NCBI GenBank assembly: GCA_015488975.1
Contig: WFMT01000120.1
Coordinates: 1 to 8,599 of the forward strand
DNA: 8,599 nucleotides
Direction of reading: 5' to 3'
Source: Campylobacteraceae bacterium
Lineage (GTDB): Bacteria > Campylobacterota > Campylobacteria > Campylobacterales > JALSKU01
The notes below the pieces were generated by a model that had not been told where the DNA came from, did not search any database, and saw only the letters and a program-made list of their open reading frames with translations. How positions within the stretch are numbered: the first letter of the stretch is position 1; each line of letters begins with the position of its first letter. Positions 1-5,874 of the stretch are shown piece after piece. The position numbers were made by a program, and so were the translations under genes.

Positions 1-1
1 A

Positions 2-91
2 AAAGATTTATCACCTTTTGAAATAGGATTTAAAGTTAAATTTAAACCTATAACTAAAAAAGAGTATTTAAAACTCGGTGGCAAAATATGA
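2..91 (+). CDS. pxpB: 5-oxoprolinase subunit B, 3' end only (KipI-like)
   Basis: This is the tail of a gene that begins before the window. An open frame runs from the first bases through about 29 codons to a TGA. Near its end it reads FKVKFKPIT, resembling the C-terminal 'GDRVRFVPI' segment of KipI/PxpB proteins. The stop overlaps the next gene's start as ATGA, the usual translationally coupled pxpB-pxpC arrangement. In the known family, PxpB and PxpC with PxpA form the ATP-dependent enzyme that opens 5-oxoproline to glutamate. The call rests mainly on the following gene being a clear pxpC; the fragment alone is too short to be diagnostic. pxpA is not in the window. Confidence 0.7.
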   Translation, partial: KDLSPFEIGFKVKFKPITKKEYLKLGGKI

Positions 92-984
92 ATATGTTTG
101 AAGTTTTGGATATTGGCGTAATGGCAACTTTTCAAGATATAGGAAGATTTGGATATGATGATATTGGGGTTTGCAATACCGGTGCAAGCGATGAGTTGTC
201 ATTTTTTCTTGCAAACAGGCTTCTAAACAATCCACAAAACAGTGTTGCTATAGAGTTAACCATAGGAGCACTAAAACTAAAAGCATTGCAAAGTACAAGA
301 GTTTGTATTGCAGGAGCTGATACAAGAGCTAAGTTAAATGGACAATTATTAAGAAATTGGAGCGCTTTTGGGGTAAAAAAAGATGATATACTCGAATTTG
401 GATATGCTATAAAAGGGCAATTAACTTACATAGCTGTCGAGGGAGGTTTTGAGGTAAAAAAGATACTTGGTTCATCTTCAGTAAGCAGATACATAGGCTC
501 ACCTATAAAAAAAGGCGATATTTTAAATGCCCCTCTAAGCAAAAACAGACAAAAAGCATTTTATTCACCCAAAATCATACCTGTTTTAGGATATAAAGAG
601 TTGGAGCTTAGATTTGTCAAAGGATATCAGCATAAATTTTTTGATATCAAAAAATTTACCGCATCAAGGTTTAAAGTATCAAACAGATACAATAAAATGG
701 GTTATCAATTAATCGGAGATAAAATCATACCAAAATACGATACTCTTATCTCAGAAGCTATAGCATTCGGTGCCGTGCAGATAACATCCGCGGGACAGCC
801 AATCGTACTTTTAAAAGATAGACAAACCATAGGAGGATACCCGAAAATCGGCTCTGTTTTACCTATGGATTGCTTTAAGCTATCTCAATGCGGAGCCAAT
901 ACAAAGATAACTTTCAAAGAAGTATCTTTGAAAAAAGCTACAAAATTTACAAAGAATTTTTACAATAAATTGAAAGGAATTTAA
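88..984 (+). CDS. pxpC: 5-oxoprolinase subunit C (KipA / biotin-dependent carboxyltransferase-like fold)
   Basis: This is the PxpC (KipA, AHS2-domain) subunit of cytoplasmic 5-oxoprolinase, which with PxpA and PxpB hydrolyses 5-oxoproline to glutamate using ATP. Family motifs run the whole length: TFQDIGRFGY at about residues 14-23, GVCNTGASD at 27-35, AGAD at 75-78, and LKDRQTIGGYPKIG at 242-255, near the C-terminus as usual. At 298 residues it is slightly short for the family (about 310-330 from memory) but complete at both ends. The start is the ATG inside the ATGA shared with pxpB, with a GGTGG ribosome-binding site six bases upstream; a second ATG two codons on (position 94) is possible. 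Older annotations call such proteins allophanate hydrolase subunit 2 or antagonist of KipI. The paired pxpB tail favours the oxoprolinase role. Confidence 0.88.
   Translation: MNMFEVLDIGVMATFQDIGRFGYDDIGVCNTGASDELSFFLANRLLNNPQNSVAIELTIGALKLKALQSTRVCIAGADTRAKLNGQLLRNWSAFGVKKDDILEFGYAIKGQLTYIAVEGGFEVKKILGSSSVSRYIGSPIKKGDILNAPLSKNRQKAFYSPKIIPVLGYKELELRFVKGYQHKFFDIKKFTASRFKVSNRYNKMGYQLIGDKIIPKYDTLISEAIAFGAVQITSAGQPIVLLKDRQTIGGYPKIGSVLPMDCFKLSQCGANTKITFKEVSLKKATKFTKNFYNKLKGI
974..978 (+). promoter_or_regulatory. Ribosome-binding site of the keto acid decarboxylase
   Basis: AAGGA lies inside the last codons of pxpC, seven bases before the ATG at 986. It supports that start and shows that the decarboxylase is translated from the pxp message. 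Confidence 0.75.
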
Positions 985-985
985 A

Positions 986-2653
986 ATGAAACTCGGAAAC
1001 TTAATGGTTGACATAATAAAAAGATTAAATGCCTACGATATATTTGGGGTTCCAGGTGATTATAACCTGAGATTTTTAGACTTTATTGTTGAGGATAAAG
1101 AGTTAAACTGGGTTGGAAACTGCAATGAATTAAATGCTTCTTATGCAGCTGACGGATATGCCAGAGAAAAGGGCATAGGAGTACTTGTTACAACACTTGG
1201 TGTTGGAGAACTTAGTGCAGCAAATGCAATTGCCGGAAGCTATGCTCACAATATCCCCATACTTCATATAGTAGGATATCCAAACAGTATAGTTTTAGAA
1301 CGTGATATACCTGTTCATCATACACTTGCAAATTATCAAAAAAATAGCTTCTTAGACTCTTTTTCTCCAATAACCGGAGCATCAACCATACTTACAAGAT
1401 ACAATTATTTAGCAGAAATTCAAAGAGTTATTTCTAATATGCTTACAACCAAAAAACCTTGTTATATTGGTATCCCTGCTGATTTGATTGATCTTGATGT
1501 AAGCGAAGTTGTTGAAGAGATATCTTTTTATGCACAAAACAAAGATACTCACAATATAGAAACCTTGGGAGAGCAAATCATAAAAAGATACAATGAGACA
1601 AAAAAACCTATATTTTTACTTGGAGTAAATATAGCAAGATTTGGCAGCAGGCAAACTGTGACAAATATTTTGAAAAATTCTCAGTCAAAATTTGTAACCA
1701 CGCTTATGGGTAAATCCATAATAAATGAAACAAATGTTGCCAAACCTAACTATCTTGGTATTTATGCAGGAGACTACAGTACCAAAGGCATGGTTGAAAT
1801 CATGCAAGAATCTGACTGCATTATATCTATTGGAACAGTAGAAACAGACTTAAACTCCGGAGGCTTTAGTGATGATGCGATAGATCCACAAAATGTTATA
1901 ACTATAAGAGATGAGTATATACGAATAGGTAAGAAAGTTTACAATGGTATCAGTATGGAATTATTGCTCAAATATTTGGAAGAGAATATATTGCCAAAAG
2001 TAAATCCATGGCTTAAAAACACTCTTATAAAAGATATCAATATTGATTTTGAATACTTCAAATCAAAGAAAGATAAATTAAACCATGAAAAATTTTGGCC
2101 ACTTATAGCCAAAACAATTATAAAAGAAGGGGATATAGTTTTAGCTGAAGCAGGATCATCTTTGTTTGGACTTGTTCACCAAAATTTACCTGCTGGTATA
2201 GACTTTGTCTCACAAATCCTTTGGGCATCAATAGGATATACTCTTCCAGCCGCCATAGGATCAGCCATAGCTTCGCCTCATAGAAGAGTACTGCTTTTTA
2301 TAGGTGATGGTTCATTTCAGCTTACCGCACAGGAGATAAGCTTGATTTCAAGATATGATTTAAATATCACCATTTTTCTCATCAACAATAACGGTTACAC
2401 AATCGAAAGAGCAATTCACGGTCCAAAACAGCCATATAACGATATACCTTCATGGAATTATCCGGCATTTGCAAAGTCTCTTGGAATTGATAAAACATAC
2501 AGTATAAAATATTTTAATGAGTTTGTTGATAAGCTTGATGATATAAGAAAAAGTGGATGTAAAATGGTCGAACTTTTTTTTGATAAATTTGACTATCCGC
2601 CTCTTTTAAAACAAATCTCAGATAAACTCGAAGAGGCAAACAGACAGATATAA
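986..2653 (+). CDS. Thiamine-diphosphate 2-keto acid decarboxylase (KivD/IpdC-like)
   Basis: This is a cytoplasmic thiamine-diphosphate enzyme that decarboxylates a 2-oxo acid to the aldehyde. It has the full three-domain layout of pyruvate/indolepyruvate decarboxylases, and 555 residues is normal. The catalytic set is intact: Asp25 in GVPGDYNL, cofactor-activating Glu48 in NELNASYAADGYAR, the His111-His112 pair, the metal/diphosphate motif starting GDGS at 440-443 and ending at NNN 467-469, and Glu474 in GYTIERAIHG. The stretch after Glu474 (ERAIHG...YNDIPSWNY) resembles indolepyruvate and branched-chain keto acid decarboxylases (IpdC, KivD/KdcA) as I recall them, rather than Zymomonas pyruvate decarboxylase. 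Phenylpyruvate, indolepyruvate or branched-chain keto acids are therefore likelier substrates than pyruvate, but the sequence does not settle this. It starts one base after the pxpC stop, with AAGGA seven bases before its ATG, so it is almost certainly co-transcribed. Confidence 0.9.
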   Translation: MKLGNLMVDIIKRLNAYDIFGVPGDYNLRFLDFIVEDKELNWVGNCNELNASYAADGYAREKGIGVLVTTLGVGELSAANAIAGSYAHNIPILHIVGYPNSIVLERDIPVHHTLANYQKNSFLDSFSPITGASTILTRYNYLAEIQRVISNMLTTKKPCYIGIPADLIDLDVSEVVEEISFYAQNKDTHNIETLGEQIIKRYNETKKPIFLLGVNIARFGSRQTVTNILKNSQSKFVTTLMGKSIINETNVAKPNYLGIYAGDYSTKGMVEIMQESDCIISIGTVETDLNSGGFSDDAIDPQNVITIRDEYIRIGKKVYNGISMELLLKYLEENILPKVNPWLKNTLIKDINIDFEYFKSKKDKLNHEKFWPLIAKTIIKEGDIVLAEAGSSLFGLVHQNLPAGIDFVSQILWASIGYTLPAAIGSAIASPHRRVLLFIGDGSFQLTAQEISLISRYDLNITIFLINNNGYTIERAIHGPKQPYNDIPSWNYPAFAKSLGIDKTYSIKYFNEFVDKLDDIRKSGCKMVELFFDKFDYPPLLKQISDKLEEANRQI

Positions 2654-2729
2654 CAAGTGTTTATCTGCTAAAAATTTTAAGTTTGTAACTGATATTGTAT
2701 ATGGAATATTTTGCTTATTAGTTGGATAC

Positions 2730-3569
2730 TTATTGTACTTTTATAAAATAGTTTCCATCATCTGAAACTTTTTTTATAAATCCTTCTGGGACAAAAGATA
2801 TATCAGCATGCCCAATAAATAAAATACCTCCTGTTGGCAATAGTGTGTGAATCTGCGAAAGAGCCTTTGCTTTCTTATCGTTATTAAAATATATAAACAT
2901 ATTTCTGCAAAAAATAGCATCAAAGCTGCCAAGCTCCAAAAAAGAAGTATCAAAAATATTTTGATGTAGAAAATTTGCTCTTGTTTTTATCAAATGTGAA
3001 ACACAATATCTGTCTCCTTGTCTTTGAAAATATTTTACATGTAAATTCTTGGGCAATAGATGAAGCGAACGATCTAAATAGCATCCTTTTTTTGCTGTTG
3101 CAATTTCATCGCTATTGAGATCTACTCCTGTTACAAAAATACCAGTTTGCTGCCTTTCTTGAAGATACATCAAAATCGAATAAACTTCTTCTCCACTTGA
3201 ACTTGGAACGCAAAGAATCTTTTTAATATTTTTCTCTTTCATAAGCTTTACTAAAATTTTCAAATGCCCTAATTCTCTGTAAAAATATGTCTCTGTAACA
3301 GTGAGCATATTGATAAGTCTTGTTTGCAATTCTATTGAATTATCTATTTTTTCTTTAAGTTCCAAAAAATCACCGATACCGTTTTTGACAGCAAATCGTT
3401 CCAGCTTTTGCAAAGTCACTAACTTTTGCTTCTCATAATCAAGTCCAAATTTATCTTTTATCTCTTTTAATAATATCTTTGCATCTTTGTCTTTAAAATT
3501 TAACTCTTTTTTTTGAGATATTTTTTTGTTTTGATTATTGTTTTTTTTATTTTTAAGCCAAAAAAACAT
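2730..3569 (-). CDS. cheR: Chemotaxis protein methyltransferase CheR
   Basis: CheR uses S-adenosylmethionine to methylate glutamates on the cytoplasmic helices of chemoreceptors, as the adaptation step. After a Lys/Asn-rich lead of about 25 residues comes the small helical N-terminal domain, then the methyltransferase core. Visible motifs are TVTETYFYRE at 90-99, the SAM loop SSSGEEVYSI at 123-132 (usually STGEEPYSI, so the Pro is replaced by Val), Asp150 in GVDLN for the ribose, CRNMFIYF at 221-228, and GGILFIGHAD near the end. The length of 279 is typical. The ATG overlaps the end of cheB by 17 bases and has its own AAGGG six bases upstream. It is the last gene of the mcp-cheB-cheR unit. 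The upstream receptor lacks a C-terminal NWETF-type docking peptide, so this CheR presumably works without one. Confidence 0.93.
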   Translation of the reverse strand: MFFWLKNKKNNNQNKKISQKKELNFKDKDAKILLKEIKDKFGLDYEKQKLVTLQKLERFAVKNGIGDFLELKEKIDNSIELQTRLINMLTVTETYFYRELGHLKILVKLMKEKNIKKILCVPSSSGEEVYSILMYLQERQQTGIFVTGVDLNSDEIATAKKGCYLDRSLHLLPKNLHVKYFQRQGDRYCVSHLIKTRANFLHQNIFDTSFLELGSFDAIFCRNMFIYFNNDKKAKALSQIHTLLPTGGILFIGHADISFVPEGFIKKVSDDGNYFIKVQ

Positions 3570-4128
3570 TTATATCCCTTATGATTTCTTCTATTGAAAA
3601 TATTTTTGAAGTTGCATTCAACTCTTTTGCAATTTTTGGCATACCATATACTATAGAAGTTTGCTCATCTTGTGCAACACAAATAAAACCTGCTTTTTTG
3701 ACAGCCAAAAGACCTTTTGCCCCATCAGCACCAATCCCACTAAGTAAATAAGCCCTAATATCACAATCTTTCAAATCCGCAGCAGAAAAAAATAACTCAT
3801 TTATATTCGGATGATAGATACCTTTATAATTTTTTAAAGCCTGAAGTACAAGTAGTCCATTTTGTTTTAAAATAGCACTCTTATTAAAAAGATAAATACT
3901 GTTTGTATCAATTTTTTGTACCGATTTTTCACAAAAATAAACTTTTGTATGAATATTGATGCGATCAAGTCTTTTAGCAAAAGAGGCAAGAGATACTCTG
4001 TCCATGTGCTGTGCTATTATAATACTCCCATCAAAACTATGATCAATCGAGGTAACTATTTTTTCTATCAGCCCCGGTCCTCCTGTGGAAGCACCTATAA
4101 GTAATAATCTATGCTTTAAATAGCTCAA
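3553..4128 (-). CDS. cheB: Receiver-less protein-glutamate methylesterase CheB
   Basis: This is the CheB methylesterase catalytic domain, which removes methyl groups from chemoreceptors and deamidates receptor glutamines. The catalytic triad is complete: Ser14 in IGASTGG, His41 in AQHM and Asp135 in SGIGADGAKG. The late motif SIVYGMPK is also present. At 191 residues it is only the effector domain, with no N-terminal response-regulator domain. Campylobacter CheB is built the same way, so CheA phosphorylation cannot control it in the classical manner. The first usable codon is a TTG at 4126-4128, just before the catalytic core. It lies inside the end of the receptor gene (20-base overlap) with only a weak GAAGAG about 14 bases upstream, so translation probably depends on ribosomes finishing the receptor. 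The next in-frame ATG would remove the catalytic serine. Confidence 0.9.
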   Translation of the reverse strand: MSYLKHRLLLIGASTGGPGLIEKIVTSIDHSFDGSIIIAQHMDRVSLASFAKRLDRINIHTKVYFCEKSVQKIDTNSIYLFNKSAILKQNGLLVLQALKNYKGIYHPNINELFFSAADLKDCDIRAYLLSGIGADGAKGLLAVKKAGFICVAQDEQTSIVYGMPKIAKELNATSKIFSIEEIIRDINVFLA

Positions 4129-5689
4129 GCGTATTATTTAACTCTTCTGTTAGCTTGCTAAGATGCTCTGCTGCACTTGCTATCTCTTCAACACTTCGTG
4201 CATTTTCCGTAGAGATAGTCGTTATGTTTGTCATATTTTCTATCACTTCTTGCATCTCCTGTGCGATAGCATTTGAACTTCTTGAAGACTCTTTACTTGC
4301 ATTTGTTGCCTCTTTAAGAGTTGTTGAGACAGATTCAATTTGTGTATTTACCATATCGGCTTTATTCGCAGCAACAGTAACTACTTTAGTATTACTTTGC
4401 ATTTGAGAACTAGCATCATTGATAGATTGCATTACTAGATTTATAGTCCCTGTGATCTCCGTGAGTGATTTTTGGGTTCTCTCAGCAAGTTTTCTTACCT
4501 CATCAGCAACAACGGCAAATCCACGACCATGCTCACCGGCACGGGCAGCTTCAATGGCGGCATTTAATGCAAGCAGATTTGTCTGATCTGCTATATCACC
4601 TATGATGCCAAGAATCTCTTTAACCGATGCCGCTTCAACAGCAAGTTGATCCAAACTTCCAGCCAATTCCTCTTCTTTTTGACTTGTAGCATTTATATTT
4701 TCAAGTAATTCATTGATACTTTTATTTGCATGGGTAAGCTCATTCATAGCTTTTACTACATTTGCCTCGCTTTTATTGACATTTTCAACAGCTCCTTTTA
4801 AATTTGCAAAGACTTCATGTGCTCTTGAAGTTGTATTTGCTATAAGTTTTGATTCATTCTCTGCTCTTATTCCTATCTCAAGAGTGGTAGCAGAAAGCTC
4901 AGCAGAAACGGAAGCATTTTCACTACCATTTTCTTTTGATTTGTGTACAGTCTGCTGCACTTTTGCTATAAAGAGATTTATCCCTTTTGCAAGTTCCCCT
5001 ATCTCATTTTTACCAATGATAGGCATACGCTTAGTCAAATCACCATCACTTCCCGAGAGATCATTTGCCGCATTTTGAATATTGGATAAATTTTTAACTA
5101 TAAACGAGGAAACAAGATATGCTAAAATCATAGCAAGAATTACACCAATAGAAGCAATAATAATCATCATAGTCTTATATGAGGCAATACTTTTTTCATT
5201 TTCTGCTACAAGTTTTTTCTGCATTGCAAAAACTATTTTATCCGCAATATCAATATTTTTTAATATCTTTTTTTGGATAGATTTAATTTTCATTTCCAAC
5301 AGCATGCTTGTATCATTTGAATTTAAAATTTTATCATTTTTATCCAATTCTTTCAATACCTTTTGCATAGGCACTCTTAACTCATCTCTCTTTATAGTTT
5401 TTAGTATCGCTTGAAGTTTTGAATTTGCCTTTTTCAGAGTTACTTGATATTTTTGCAAATATGATTTTTTATGCATATCTATATAAGCACTCTCAAAATT
5501 ACTGAGTTCTATGACATATTTCTTAGCCAAAGCTATGTCGGCTGCTTTTTTATCCACTTTTTTAATCGCCAAAACATCATCTTTAGAGCGAGAGAGTCCA
5601 TTTATACCTATACCGCTTATGATAAACAGTGCAACAACCATCGCACCAAATGCACCAAACAAAATCGATTTAATACTCATATTATTCAT
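4109..5689 (-). CDS. Methyl-accepting chemotaxis protein, two transmembrane segments
   Basis: This is an inner-membrane chemoreceptor that signals through CheW/CheA to the flagellar motor. Residues 9-29 form TM1. Residues 30-172 form a Lys-rich, mostly helical periplasmic domain that looks like a small helical bundle; its ligand is unknown. TM2 is at 174-198, followed by a HAMP domain at about 199-250 (GDLTKRMPIIGKNEIGELA) and a long coiled-coil signalling domain. The hairpin tip is clear at 368-391 (NLLALNAAIEAARAGEHGRG). A Glu pair in TSQKEEELA at about 330-345 fits the methylation-site consensus, though it sits closer to the tip than in enteric receptors. The C-terminus ends LELFKA without a CheR-docking pentapeptide. 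It is first in the operon with cheB and cheR. Two starts are plausible, the ATG at 5687-5689 and another three codons in at 5678-5680, each with its own AAAGG. Confidence 0.93.
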   Translation of the reverse strand: MNNMSIKSILFGAFGAMVVALFIISGIGINGLSRSKDDVLAIKKVDKKAADIALAKKYVIELSNFESAYIDMHKKSYLQKYQVTLKKANSKLQAILKTIKRDELRVPMQKVLKELDKNDKILNSNDTSMLLEMKIKSIQKKILKNIDIADKIVFAMQKKLVAENEKSIASYKTMMIIIASIGVILAMILAYLVSSFIVKNLSNIQNAANDLSGSDGDLTKRMPIIGKNEIGELAKGINLFIAKVQQTVHKSKENGSENASVSAELSATTLEIGIRAENESKLIANTTSRAHEVFANLKGAVENVNKSEANVVKAMNELTHANKSINELLENINATSQKEEELAGSLDQLAVEAASVKEILGIIGDIADQTNLLALNAAIEAARAGEHGRGFAVVADEVRKLAERTQKSLTEITGTINLVMQSINDASSQMQSNTKVVTVAANKADMVNTQIESVSTTLKEATNASKESSRSSNAIAQEMQEVIENMTNITTISTENARSVEEIASAAEHLSKLTEELNNTLELFKA

Positions 5690-5690
5690 A

Positions 5691-5703
5691 CCTTTTTACC
5701 TTT
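5691..5703 (-). promoter_or_regulatory. Tandem ribosome-binding sites before the chemoreceptor
   Basis: On the minus strand AAAGG occurs twice, at 5699-5703 and 5691-5695. The first lies nine bases before the ATG at 5689, the second ten bases before the ATG at 5680. Both spacings are workable, so the start is ambiguous by three residues. The second site is too close to the first ATG to serve it. Confidence 0.6.
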
Positions 5704-5732
5704 GTTTATAAAGAATTTAGTCACTTTATAAA

Positions 5733-5746
5733 AAATAAGCTTATTT
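5733..5746. repeat. 14-base perfect palindrome downstream of the receptor -10 box
   Basis: AAATAAGCTTATTT is a perfect palindrome with no loop, so it is not a hairpin but could be a dimeric protein-binding site. It would sit at about the transcription start and first transcribed bases of the receptor message. A-T-rich palindromes arise by chance in such DNA. Its position opposite a second palindrome upstream of the -10 box raises the interest. Confidence 0.4.
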
Positions 5747-5754
5747 AAAGGTGA

Positions 5755-5760
5755 ATTATA
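5755..5760 (-). promoter_or_regulatory. -10 box for the mcp-cheB-cheR operon
   Basis: The minus strand reads a perfect TATAAT, predicting a start near 5748 and a leader of about 60 bases. There is no good -35 hexamer at 16-18 bases. The best match, TTAAGA (complement of 5782-5787), lies 21 bases away, and the G run fills about half of that spacer. Campylobacterota housekeeping promoters often lack a conserved -35, so the -10 call stands alone. Confidence 0.6.
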
Positions 5761-5761
5761 T

Positions 5762-5770
5762 CCCCCCCCC
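5762..5770. repeat. Homopolymer of nine C (nine G on the receptor strand)
   Basis: An uninterrupted run of nine C lies one base from the receptor operon's TATAAT, within its promoter spacer. In DNA this A-T rich it is a striking anomaly. Poly-G/C tracts of this length are the classic slippage-prone phase-variation tracts of Campylobacterota. The tract lies outside any gene, so it would act on transcription, not reading frame. Confidence 0.9.
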
Positions 5771-5771
5771 G

Positions 5772-5788
5772 TTTAAGATTATCTTAAA
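5772..5788. repeat. 17-base inverted repeat, candidate operator
   Basis: TTTAAGAT-T-ATCTTAAA has two perfect eight-base arms around a single central T. It begins two bases from the nine-C run and covers where the receptor promoter's -35 region would be, which suits a repressor or activator site. It is about 58 bases upstream of the transporter's -10 box, so it could serve either direction. The binding protein is unknown. Confidence 0.5.
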
Positions 5789-5845
5789 TTATGATAAATA
5801 TATCAGTAAAATAAAATTTTAAAGTTAAAAAGCAATTTTATATTA

Positions 5846-5851
5846 TATAAT
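5846..5851 (+). promoter_or_regulatory. -10 box for the DMT transporter gene
   Basis: A perfect TATAAT sits 23 bases before the transporter's ATG, predicting a short leader of about 17 bases that still includes the AGG ribosome-binding site at 5865-5867. No convincing -35 is visible. The surroundings are extremely A-T rich, so a chance match is possible. Confidence 0.45.
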
Positions 5852-5874
5852 TAGATAAAAATTTAGGTAAAACT

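Noticed and set aside
986..2653. Acetolactate synthase or pyruvate oxidase as the identity of the thiamine-diphosphate enzyme
   Set aside because: The HH pair at 111-112 and the GYTIERAIHG segment with Glu474 are decarboxylase signatures absent from those enzymes.
2654..2729. Possible terminator hairpins in the gap between the decarboxylase and cheR, such as ATATT/AATAT at 2692-2709
   Set aside because: The stem is five A-T pairs around an eight-base loop, without a clean U run on either side. Such stems are expected by chance in this composition.
3916..4104. Plus-strand open frame inside cheB
   Set aside because: It is antisense to the intact catalytic domain, with no start signal or recognisable motif.
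4155..5414. Plus-strand open frames inside the receptor gene (for example 4155-4406, 4713-5078, 5082-5414)
   Set aside because: They are mirror images of the low-complexity coiled-coil coding sequence. Their hydrophobic, Ser/Phe-rich translations are typical of antisense to Glu/Lys/Ala-rich helices.
5471..5731. Plus-strand open frames across the start of the receptor gene and its leader
   Set aside because: They are antisense to the receptor TM1 region, lack a ribosome-binding site and resemble no family; the minus-strand gene is unambiguous.
5746..5753. AAAGGTGA, a strong ribosome-binding-like sequence on the plus strand in the divergent gap
   Set aside because: No ATG, GTG or TTG at a usable distance opens a meaningful frame after it; the next bases are the -10 box and the C run.
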